Below are positions 1 to 5,461 of a stretch of 5,709 bases of DNA, piece after piece. Within the stretch, counting starts at the first letter, position 1; the number at the start of each line of letters is the position of its first letter. Under the pieces are notes generated by a model, which saw only the letters and a list, made by a program, of their open reading frames with translations, did not search any database and had not been told where the DNA came from. Source of the DNA: Halieaceae bacterium (lineage in GTDB: Bacteria > Pseudomonadota > Gammaproteobacteria > Pseudomonadales > Halieaceae); assembly GCA_009886815.1 (NCBI GenBank), contig QXYP01000272.1, forward strand, positions 1 through 5,709. The letters run 5' to 3'. The translations under genes were made by a program, and so were the position numbers.

Positions 1-124
1 TCGAGTCGCAGCCAAACCTCAAACACGCTCACCCCAATAGGACGCGCACTTGTCTCAGTGATCGGGGCGGTAGCTCATGTCCGTGTTGTTCTGCAGTGCC
101 GATGCTCTGTCGCAAAGTGCAGGC
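1..124. other. Left-edge non-coding stretch, downstream of the dioxygenase gene
   Basis: This stretch lies 3' of the minus-strand dioxygenase gene. Reading by hand, plus frames 1 and 3 stay open from the window edge to stops at about 133 and 124, but the translations are rich in Ser, Arg and Cys and match no family I recognise. The minus frames contain early stops. I see no hairpin followed by a T-run that would mark a terminator. It may hold the tail of a convergent plus-strand gene cut by the window edge, but nothing supports calling one. Confidence 0.4.
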
Positions 125-1096
125 CTAGTCAGTGAGGGTGCCTAAATCAAAATTTTGGTCACCCGGCTGGGTATCCGGCCAATTGGTGCGCCACACCTCT
201 CGAGATACCGAACCCACAGGCACGGGCTCGCGATTGAAACCCGCCTGAGGGGTGATTAAAGGTGCCACGCTGACATCGTGCCTAGGCACCGTGAAAAATG
301 GAAAGCTGTAGCGCTCCTGCCCTGACTGGTTCACGACTTTATGGGGTGTTGAAACAAAGTAGCCCCCAGACCACAGCTCCAATAGGTCGCCAATATTCAC
401 AATCAGAGTATCTTCCCCAGCGACAACTTCTAACCAATTATCTTGTTCACGGGGACGCAGCCAAAGCCCGCCAACCGGATCAGGAAACAGTAGGGTCAAG
501 GCGTCAGTATCTTTGTGGGGATGAATACCATAGCCCACCTCCTCGGGTGGCTTAGCTGGCGTCGACGGATAGTGCAGCAGGGTCATATTGGTGAGCGGTG
601 AGTTAAACATTGACAAAAACCGGTGCTCATCGACGCCCATGATTTGTGCCACTAGGCCCAGTAGCCTATGGCTAACCCGGTCGCAGGCCTGCCAATAACT
701 TAAAAGCGTGTCTTTGAAGTGGGCGGGCTCACTGGGCCAGCGGTTGGGGCCGTACAAGTCACACTGCTCAATAATCGGGTCGGCTGCAGCAACTTCATAA
801 TGAAGCTTATAGCCCTCGTAGTGATCGGTGAGGGTGCTGTTACTGTTCGCCGAAAAGAATCCCAGGGGGATATAGCCGCGATAATTTTCGGGGGTGATGG
901 ACTCGTGCAATTTTTCGGTGAGCGGACGGTTGAAGTATGTTTTAAGCAGCTCCCGCATCTCCGATATTTGCTGAGCTGCAATGCCGTGCCCGGTGATCAG
1001 TGCAAAGCCAATCTTGTTAAAAGCGCTTTCCAAAGCCGGCTTTACTGTCTCATCACTGGCTTGCAAATCAATTAGGGGTAAGTGGGTTAGGTTCAT
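125..1096 (-). CDS. Fe(II)/2-oxoglutarate-dependent dioxygenase, isopenicillin N synthase-like
   Basis: This complete 323-residue cytosolic protein belongs to the IPNS-like branch of the 2-oxoglutarate/Fe(II) oxygenases, which use 2-oxoglutarate and O2 to hydroxylate, desaturate or cyclise small molecules. The N-terminal part (about 6-115) fits the DIOX_N region, with FALITGHGI at 31-39 and NYRGYIPLG at 71-79. The C-terminal part (about 165-270) is the catalytic double-stranded beta-helix. The iron facial triad is visible as H194-x-D196 (in HPHKDTD) and H252 (in STPHKV). The 2-oxoglutarate carboxylate pair is R262-x-S264 (in ERYSFPFF). NIGDLLELWS at 234-243 is typical of the family, and the length is normal. 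The ATG start has a GGGAG about 3 nt upstream, close but usable. The gene is transcribed away from the choline-related genes. Members act on very different substrates (ethylene synthesis, gibberellins, antibiotics, purines), so the substrate cannot be read from sequence. The family call is secure; the role is unknown. Confidence 0.93.
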   Translation of the reverse strand: MNLTHLPLIDLQASDETVKPALESAFNKIGFALITGHGIAAQQISEMRELLKTYFNRPLTEKLHESITPENYRGYIPLGFFSANSNSTLTDHYEGYKLHYEVAAADPIIEQCDLYGPNRWPSEPAHFKDTLLSYWQACDRVSHRLLGLVAQIMGVDEHRFLSMFNSPLTNMTLLHYPSTPAKPPEEVGYGIHPHKDTDALTLLFPDPVGGLWLRPREQDNWLEVVAGEDTLIVNIGDLLELWSGGYFVSTPHKVVNQSGQERYSFPFFTVPRHDVSVAPLITPQAGFNREPVPVGSVSREVWRTNWPDTQPGDQNFDLGTLTD

Positions 1097-1099
1097 GAG

Positions 1100-1104
1100 C
1101 TCCC
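1100..1104 (-). promoter_or_regulatory. Ribosome binding site of the dioxygenase gene
   Basis: On the minus strand GGGAG is followed by CTC and then the ATG start at 1096. The spacing is shorter than ideal, but no better in-frame start with a Shine-Dalgarno sequence was seen. Confidence 0.5.
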
Positions 1105-1237
1105 AATGGTTATCGCCATGCTATTTCTGGTGCGGTTCTACTCTTGGCATCATCACCTATGCGCACTTCTCGTGCAAAATGTGCTCACTTGATGCTTACT
1201 GCAAAGGCGATGCGACTTAACGCGACGGTTGCGCTAT

Positions 1238-1269
1238 TTACTGTGGCAGCTTCTTACTGTGGAAGCTTC
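1238..1269. repeat. 16-bp tandem duplication, 15 of 16 matching
   Basis: Two adjoining copies, TTACTGTGGCAGCTTC (1238-1253) and TTACTGTGGAAGCTTC (1254-1269), differ only at the tenth base (C versus A). In the second copy the change creates the 8-bp palindrome GAAGCTTC (1262-1269). The pair ends 53 nt before the phosphodiesterase ATG, in the expected promoter or 5' leader zone. It could be a duplicated protein-binding site or a replication-slippage scar; the sequence alone does not decide. Confidence 0.85.
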
Positions 1270-1307
1270 GCGATAGGGGATGCTGAGTGCAGTGGGGTTC
1301 AACCCTC

Positions 1308-1315
1308 AAGGGAGA
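1308..1315 (+). promoter_or_regulatory. Ribosome binding site that decides the phosphodiesterase start
   Basis: AAGGGAGA, with core GGGAG at 1310-1314, sits 8 nt before the ATG at 1323. This is near-optimal spacing and favours that ATG over the in-frame GTG at 1287, which would place this Shine-Dalgarno sequence inside the coding region. Confidence 0.75.
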
Positions 1316-1322
1316 TTTAGCC

Positions 1323-2414
1323 ATGACCATAAGGTGCAGTATTTTGGGTGACCGGTTGTCGAGGACCACCGTTATCTCGTGGTCCCCTACCACTGACGGC
1401 GCCAGCGCCAGCTTTTATCTCGTAAACTGTTTAGTGGCGCTGACGCTAATGATCCTCAATGTAACCACAGCTTCGGCTGCCGGGGCGGGTAGTGGGATGA
1501 CAAACAACACAGCGGCGGTGACTAACAAAGCAGTTTTTCTGATTGTCGACGGTATTCCAGCCGATGTTATCGAGCGCGTGGTCACTCCCAATCTCGATGC
1601 CATTGCCAAAGTGGGTGGCTATACTCGCGCCGAAGTAGGAGGTCCTTTGAACGGCCCTGCGGAGACCCCCACGGTGTCTGCACCGGGGTACATGAGTTTG
1701 GTGACCGGGACTTGGGCAAACAAGCACAACGTTTACGGTAACGCCGGTCTAACGCCCAATTACGACTACTGGAACCTATTTCGTCTCGCCAAATCGGTGG
1801 AGCCTCCGCTGCAGACCGGGATTTTTTCAACCTGGACCGATAATAGAACGGTGCTGCTCGGTGCCGGACTGGCGAATGCGGGCAGTGTAACGATCGATTT
1901 CGTTGCCGACGGCTTCGAGACCGACGCCCAGCTTTTTCCCCATGCCCCCCAAGATCGTCACATACAGGCGATCGATCGCCATGTCGCTGCCGAGGCGGCC
2001 CGGGTGATCGAGCAGGCAGGGCCTGATTTGTCCTGGGTGTATTTGCAGTACACCGACGATGTTGGTCACGCCCGGGGGGACAGCCCCGAGCTTGATGCGG
2101 CGGTTGAGGTCATGGATGAGTTGGTCGGCACCGTCTGGTCGGCTGTTCAGGCTCGAGCTGCTGGCCATGATGAAGATTGGTTGATTTTAATCACGACTGA
2201 TCACGGTCGAGACGTCGCCACGGGGAGAGATCATGGTGGTCAGAGCGAACGCGAACGGACAACCTGGATGGTGACCAACAGTCATCGACTCTCTCCGCGT
2301 TTTTACCAGCGACCCGCTATCGTCGATATTTACCCCTCCCTTGCACGTCATCTGGAGATCAGCCTGCCCGCGTCGGTGGCAGCCCACCTGGATGGCCGTT
2401 CATTTATTGAATAA
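1323..2414 (+). CDS. Exported type I phosphodiesterase/nucleotide pyrophosphatase-like enzyme (alkaline phosphatase superfamily)
   Basis: This 363-residue two-metal phosphoesterase probably acts in the periplasm. The N-terminus has a 30-residue polar lead with several arginines, a hydrophobic stretch at about 31-47 and a likely signal-peptidase site TASA/A near 52; it could instead remain as an uncleaved anchor. The superfamily active site is complete: D76 (LIVDG), nucleophile position S119 (in TPTVSAPGYMSLVTG), D245 and H249 (TDDVGH), D293-H294 (TTDHG) and H304 (RDHGG). The spacing matches the type I phosphodiesterase (ENPP) family, where most members have Thr as nucleophile; here it is Ser. 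From memory, mammalian ENPP6, a choline-specific glycerophosphodiesterase, also uses Ser. The protein is compact and lacks extra domains. It lies upstream of a choline dehydrogenase and a BCCT-like transporter, which suggests a choline phosphodiester as substrate, but nucleotide or other phosphate esters are possible. The start was chosen by its ribosome binding site. The gap to the next gene is 203 nt, so shared transcription is uncertain. Confidence 0.88.
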   Translation: MTIRCSILGDRLSRTTVISWSPTTDGASASFYLVNCLVALTLMILNVTTASAAGAGSGMTNNTAAVTNKAVFLIVDGIPADVIERVVTPNLDAIAKVGGYTRAEVGGPLNGPAETPTVSAPGYMSLVTGTWANKHNVYGNAGLTPNYDYWNLFRLAKSVEPPLQTGIFSTWTDNRTVLLGAGLANAGSVTIDFVADGFETDAQLFPHAPQDRHIQAIDRHVAAEAARVIEQAGPDLSWVYLQYTDDVGHARGDSPELDAAVEVMDELVGTVWSAVQARAAGHDEDWLILITTDHGRDVATGRDHGGQSERERTTWMVTNSHRLSPRFYQRPAIVDIYPSLARHLEISLPASVAAHLDGRSFIE

Positions 2415-2456
2415 TGCGATTCCATGTTGAGCTCATAAGCGATCGCCGCCTAAACT

Positions 2457-2478
2457 GGCCAACCCGGTGTGGGTTGCC
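2457..2478. repeat. Hairpin-forming inverted repeat
   Basis: CAACCC (2460-2465) pairs with GGGTTG (2471-2476) around a GGTGT loop. Bulging one C on the left arm lets GG (2457-2458) pair with CC (2477-2478), giving an 8-bp stem. It begins 42 nt after the phosphodiesterase stop. It is followed by AAGGGGC rather than a T-run, so it is not a canonical intrinsic terminator; it could stabilise the mRNA 3' end or act within a leader. Confidence 0.5.
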
Positions 2479-2495
2479 AAGGGGCACGGTGGCTG

Positions 2496-2515
2496 GCCTC
2501 ATTGCCAAGTGAGGC
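2496..2515. repeat. Short inverted repeat GCCTCA/TGAGGC
   Basis: A 6-bp stem with an 8-nt loop (TTGCCAAG). The loop sequence is itself a repeat of 2474-2481 at the edge of the preceding hairpin. There is no T-run downstream. Its significance is uncertain. Confidence 0.4.
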
Positions 2516-2572
2516 GAGCATGACTGTGATATTGAGGCATTGATATTGGCAGTGGCAGCGGCGTGCTCGCAC

Positions 2573-2600
2573 CCCAGTACCGTTATCCCAGTACCGTTAT
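2573..2600. repeat. Perfect 14-bp tandem duplication upstream of betA
   Basis: CCCAGTACCGTTAT occurs twice with no gap (2573-2586 and 2587-2600). The second copy abuts the AAAGGAG ribosome binding site at 2601. The duplication must therefore lie in the 5' untranslated leader or overlap the promoter of betA. It is either a duplicated regulatory site or a slippage-prone tract. Confidence 0.92.
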
Positions 2601-2607
2601 AAAGGAG
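2601..2607 (+). promoter_or_regulatory. Ribosome binding site of betA, supports a TTG start
   Basis: AAAGGAG ends 10 nt before TTG at 2618. The conserved FAD-binding N-terminus ([14 protein letters not shown]) begins directly after the TTG, and no ATG or GTG lies between this site and the conserved motif, so TTG is the only sensible start. Confidence 0.8.
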
Positions 2608-2617
2608 CACTAAAGCA

Positions 2618-4324
2618 TTGAGTGAGTTCGACTACATTATCGTGGGTGCCGGTTCGGCGGGTTGTGTGCTTGCCAATCGCCTGACGGAAGATGGGGCGCA
2701 CTCGGTCTTGCTGATCGAAGCCGGCAAGGACGATAGAAGCCTTTTTATTCGTATGCCCACGGCACTGTCTATACCCATGAGCACGCCGCGCTTTAACTGG
2801 GGTTACTGGGGCGCAGCAGAACCGGGCCTTGAAGGTCGCAAGATGGATTGCGCCCGGGGCAAAGTGCTGGGCGGTTCCTCGGCCATTAATGGCATGGTTT
2901 ACGTGCGGGGCCACGCTCAAGATTTTGACAGCTGGGTCGAGCAGGGTGCCGAGGGCTGGAGCTATGCTGACTGCTTGCCTTATTTTCGTCGAGCTGAGCG
3001 GTGGATGTCGGGAGCTGATGACTACCGCGGGGGCGAAGGGCCTCTCGATACCTGCAACGGTAACCGCATGCGCAATCCGCTTTATCAGGCCTTTGTCGAT
3101 GCGGGTTGCGATGCCGGCTACGGCAGCACGCCAGATTACAACGGGTTTCGCCAGGAAGGTTTTGGCCCGATGCACATGACGGTTCGCCACGGTGAGCGCT
3201 GCTCAACCGATCTGGCCTATCTCAAACCTGCGCGTAAGCGCTCAAATTTAACCCTCGTGACTCGTGCCGAAGTCGAGCGGCTCGTTTTATCCGGCGATCG
3301 TGTCACCGGGGTGCAGTATCGCAGCAAGGGCAAGACTGTCACGGCGTCTGCGCGACGTGAGGTGGTGGTAAGTGCGGGATCAGTGGGTTCGCCGCTTCTG
3401 CTGCAACGCTCGGGTATTGGTCCGGCCGCTGTACTGAAGGCCGCCGGTGTCGAAGTGCGTCACGAGCTGCCGGGGGTGGGGGAAAATTTACAAGACCATC
3501 TCGAGGTGTATTTTCAGTATCGCTGCCGTCAACCGATTACGGTCAATGGGCACCTCGATTGGTTTTCCAAGCTGCGTATTGGGGTGCGTTGGATACTGAC
3601 CAAGTCGGGTCTTGGCGCCACGAATCATTTTGAGTCCTGTGGTTTTATTCGTTCTCGAGCTGGATTGTCGGCCCCAGACATTCAGTATCATTTTATGCCC
3701 GCAGCCATTCGCTACGATGGCCGCGCCGCCTTTGACGGGCATGGCTTTCAGGTGCACGTGGGCCCCAATAAGCCGGAGAGCCGCGGGCATGTGCGAATAA
3801 CGGGGCCGGGTGCCGGAGATGACCCGGAGATATTGTTTAATTATTTAGCGACGGAGCAGGATCGCCAGGATTGGCGCAATTGTCTGCGTTTAACCCGTGA
3901 AATACTGCAGCAGCCGGCCCTTGATGCCTATCGTGCTGAAGAAATTCAACCCGCCATTGATCTGGCTGACGACGCTGCGATTGATGCCTGGGCGCGGCAA
4001 AATGTTGAAACGGCCTACCATCCATCGTGCTCTTGTCGCATGGGAGCCGCCGACGATCTTGGTGCCGTGGTGGATCCCCAGTGTCGTGTACGAGGCTTGC
4101 AAGGTTTGCGGGTGGTCGATTCGTCAATCTTCCCGATCATTCCTAACGGCAATCTCAACGCGCCTACCATTATGGTGGCGGAGCGTGCGGCCGACTTGAT
4201 CAGGGGTAAAACCCCCGAGCGTCAGGAGGCTAGGGTTTGGGAAGCGCCTGACTGGCAAACACAGCAACGCATGGGACAACCCCTGCGTCCCGTTGCAGTG
4301 GGGCCGCCGCCTGCGACTCAATAG
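2618..4324 (+). CDS. betA: Choline dehydrogenase, GMC oxidoreductase family
   Basis: This 568-residue FAD enzyme should oxidise choline to betaine aldehyde, and possibly on to glycine betaine, passing electrons to the membrane respiratory chain. The N-terminal Rossmann motif G10-A-G12-S-A-G15 with E34 binds FAD. GMC signature 1 spans about 79-98 (core [14 protein letters not shown]) and signature 2 about 254-268 ([15 protein letters not shown]). Catalytic H468 ([11 protein letters not shown]) and N512 (GNLNAP) are present. E296 in QDHLE aligns, from memory, with choline oxidase Glu312, which contacts the trimethylammonium group; H358 (IQYHF) aligns with its His351. Segments such as [17 protein letters not shown] and SRGHVRI closely resemble E. 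coli BetA, which is about 12 residues shorter; the extra length is mostly a proline-rich tail after 530. The downstream BCCT-like transporter, 12 nt away, fits a choline role. betI and betB are not adjacent. Another alcohol-oxidising GMC enzyme remains possible but less likely. Confidence 0.87.
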   Translation: MSEFDYIIVGAGSAGCVLANRLTEDGAHSVLLIEAGKDDRSLFIRMPTALSIPMSTPRFNWGYWGAAEPGLEGRKMDCARGKVLGGSSAINGMVYVRGHAQDFDSWVEQGAEGWSYADCLPYFRRAERWMSGADDYRGGEGPLDTCNGNRMRNPLYQAFVDAGCDAGYGSTPDYNGFRQEGFGPMHMTVRHGERCSTDLAYLKPARKRSNLTLVTRAEVERLVLSGDRVTGVQYRSKGKTVTASARREVVVSAGSVGSPLLLQRSGIGPAAVLKAAGVEVRHELPGVGENLQDHLEVYFQYRCRQPITVNGHLDWFSKLRIGVRWILTKSGLGATNHFESCGFIRSRAGLSAPDIQYHFMPAAIRYDGRAAFDGHGFQVHVGPNKPESRGHVRITGPGAGDDPEILFNYLATEQDRQDWRNCLRLTREILQQPALDAYRAEEIQPAIDLADDAAIDAWARQNVETAYHPSCSCRMGAADDLGAVVDPQCRVRGLQGLRVVDSSIFPIIPNGNLNAPTIMVAERAADLIRGKTPERQEARVWEAPDWQTQQRMGQPLRPVAVGPPPATQ

Positions 4325-4328
4325 AGGT
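4323..4328 (+). promoter_or_regulatory. Ribosome binding site of the transporter, overlapping the betA stop
   Basis: AGAGGT begins inside the betA TAG stop (4322-4324) and lies 8 nt before ATG 4337. The alternative TTG at 4331 would be only 2 nt away, so ATG 4337 is preferred. The arrangement suggests translational coupling with betA. Confidence 0.7.
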
Positions 4329-4336
4329 CATTGACC

Positions 4337-5458
4337 ATGAATTTCATCTTGTCGACAGCGATTATCGTGACAACGCTGACCTCGCTATTTTTGGTGATCA
4401 GGTATCGCAACCTTCCGATTGAGGGCAGTGTGCCGGTGCCTCTGGTGACTTTCTTGGCGATTCTTTTCACCTCGGGCTTAGACGTGGGGCTGATCATGTT
4501 TCCCCTAGTCGACTTTCAATCCTTTGCCGCTGATCCCGAGTACGCCTTCGCCAATCCCCTGGCCCTTGAGTTCGGTTTTTGGGGTTTTCTAGTTTGGGGA
4601 TTTTACTTTTTAACGACCTTCTACTTTTGCGTGGTCGAGCCCAAACTCAAATTGTTTGAAATACCTGTGATTAAGCTGGCTAATAACTTTTGCATTATTG
4701 GCACCTGCGCTTTTACCGGCTATTTATTCCTTCACTACCTCCCCGATTACATTGCCGGTATTTCAGATAGCCTCCGGTTCGGCGGGGTGGCGCTGGTGGT
4801 CTTATTGGCGGTGCTGTCGAGCACCCATTTACGTTTTGTTAAAGCCCTCAGCCTAACTTCAACCGCCTTGTTTTTTCTGCTCATTGCCGGGGCTTTCTTG
4901 GCCTCAGATATGGGTGTTGCTGGACTGGGCGAGTCCCTCGCGGGTTTGGGCGACTACTTTGGGCAGATTCATCGCTTCGTGTTGCCCCTCAACGACTACC
5001 ATGCGTTTTATCTGTTTTGGTGGTTTGCCTGGAGCATTATGATTGGTCAATTCGTGTCGCGATTTGTGGGCGGGCTGACCGCTTGGCAACTGTTACTGGC
5101 GCTATTAATCGTGCCCTCTATTCCTATCGCTCTGTGGTTTGCGGTTTTGTACGGTTACTTCACGCAGGGCTTAAATGTTGCCGGCGGTTTGAGCTGGGCA
5201 ATGATTGCCGTGGGCGTGCTGTTTGTTGTGAACTCCCTCGACTCACTGACGCGGTTGTACACGCAAAATGTGGGTTTAACGGTGGAGCGTTTGGGTATTG
5301 GCCGCTACGTGGCGCTTAACTGGTTTATTCTTTTTGCTTTGGTGCTGTCTTTTCAATTTACGCCGTTCAAAATCGAGTGGGTAGGGCTTTTGGTCATTGG
5401 TATTTACGCCGCGGTGTACGCCCTGGTGTATCGGCACAGGGCGCTGCTTCGGGCTTAA
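4337..5458 (+). CDS. Compact BCCT-like membrane transporter, probable choline/betaine uptake
   Basis: This 373-residue inner-membrane protein has about 11 hydrophobic segments (roughly 4-22, 33-57, 79-99, 115-137, 147-163, 168-190, 222-242, 248-272, 284-299, 326-342, 346-365). It resembles the betaine/choline/carnitine transporter (BCCT) family. The best match is LFWWFAWSIMIGQFVSRF at 226-243 followed by LLIVPSIPIALWFAVLYG (256-273), which parallels TM8-TM9 of BetP. W228, W229 and W232 sit where BetP has its TM8 substrate-binding tryptophans. GLDVGLIMF (47-55) recalls the glycine-rich TM3 and VVNSLDSLT (297-305) the TM10 TSADS motif. Typical BCCT proteins have 500-670 residues and 12 helices. 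This one lacks the long hydrophilic termini and has a shortened TM9-TM10 connection, yet shows no frameshift or internal stop. It is probably co-transcribed with betA. Family membership is likely; substrate and mechanism are inferred. Confidence 0.78.
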   Translation: MNFILSTAIIVTTLTSLFLVIRYRNLPIEGSVPVPLVTFLAILFTSGLDVGLIMFPLVDFQSFAADPEYAFANPLALEFGFWGFLVWGFYFLTTFYFCVVEPKLKLFEIPVIKLANNFCIIGTCAFTGYLFLHYLPDYIAGISDSLRFGGVALVVLLAVLSSTHLRFVKALSLTSTALFFLLIAGAFLASDMGVAGLGESLAGLGDYFGQIHRFVLPLNDYHAFYLFWWFAWSIMIGQFVSRFVGGLTAWQLLLALLIVPSIPIALWFAVLYGYFTQGLNVAGGLSWAMIAVGVLFVVNSLDSLTRLYTQNVGLTVERLGIGRYVALNWFILFALVLSFQFTPFKIEWVGLLVIGIYAAVYALVYRHRALLRA

Positions 5459-5461
5459 GCC

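Larger units (their letters stand above)
1097..1322. promoter_or_regulatory. Divergent intergenic region between dioxygenase and phosphodiesterase genes
   Basis: About 226 bp separate two divergently transcribed genes, so promoters for both should lie here. I cannot assign a convincing sigma70 -35/-10 pair; TATTTA at 1235-1240 is a possible plus-strand -10 but has no good -35 at the right distance. The most distinct structure is the 16-bp tandem duplication at 1238-1269. A cluster of GCAC/GTGC words at about 1160-1192 could be an operator-like element but is not clear enough to call. A GTG at 1287 in frame with the phosphodiesterase is judged not to be its start. Confidence 0.5.
2415..2617. 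other. Intergenic region upstream of betA, rich in short repeats
   Basis: This non-coding stretch separates the phosphodiesterase and betA. From left to right it holds a hairpin (2457-2478), a second inverted repeat GCCTCA/TGAGGC (2496-2515), a TTGCCAAG direct repeat (2474-2481 and 2502-2509), a TGATATTG direct repeat with 14-nt period (2527-2534 and 2541-2548), and a 14-bp tandem duplication (2573-2600). No clear sigma70 promoter or BetI-like operator was recognised. A betA promoter may lie here, or the region may be a structured leader in a longer transcript. Confidence 0.55.

Noticed and set aside
719..1075. 118-residue plus-strand open frame antisense to the dioxygenase
   Set aside because: It overlaps a gene with all catalytic motifs and gives no recognisable protein or convincing ribosome binding site.
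1294..1313. Hairpin masking the phosphodiesterase ribosome binding site (CCC/GGG pairing near 1303-1312)
   Set aside because: Only 3 base pairs with a 4-nt loop, too weak to claim regulation.
1287..1322. GTG start at 1287 for the phosphodiesterase
   Set aside because: The AAGGGAGA ribosome binding site at 1308-1315 is correctly spaced for ATG 1323; starting at 1287 would lengthen an already long N-region ahead of the signal sequence.
1827..2168. 113-residue minus-strand open frame inside the phosphodiesterase
   Set aside because: It is a shadow of the phosphodiesterase frame with no recognisable domain.
2439..2446. GCGATCGC palindrome as a regulatory or HIP1-like site
   Set aside because: It is a single short GATC-containing palindrome; a similar GCGATCGATCGC occurs inside the phosphodiesterase gene, so no special role is supported.
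2457..2478. Intrinsic terminator after the phosphodiesterase gene
   Set aside because: The stem is good but is followed by AAGGGGC with no T-run, so it is reported only as a hairpin.
2415..2617. BetI operator or choline riboswitch upstream of betA
   Set aside because: I searched for an extended inverted repeat of TetR-operator type and for a known riboswitch core and saw neither; the repeats present are mostly direct ones.
2597..3190. 197-residue open frame on the minus strand inside betA
   Set aside because: It is antisense to a strongly conserved GMC enzyme region; its translation shows no recognisable motif and is explained by codon bias of the gene on the other strand.
4331..4336. TTG start at 4331 for the transporter
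   Set aside because: It is only 2 nt from the AGAGGT site, whereas ATG 4337 has 8-nt spacing.
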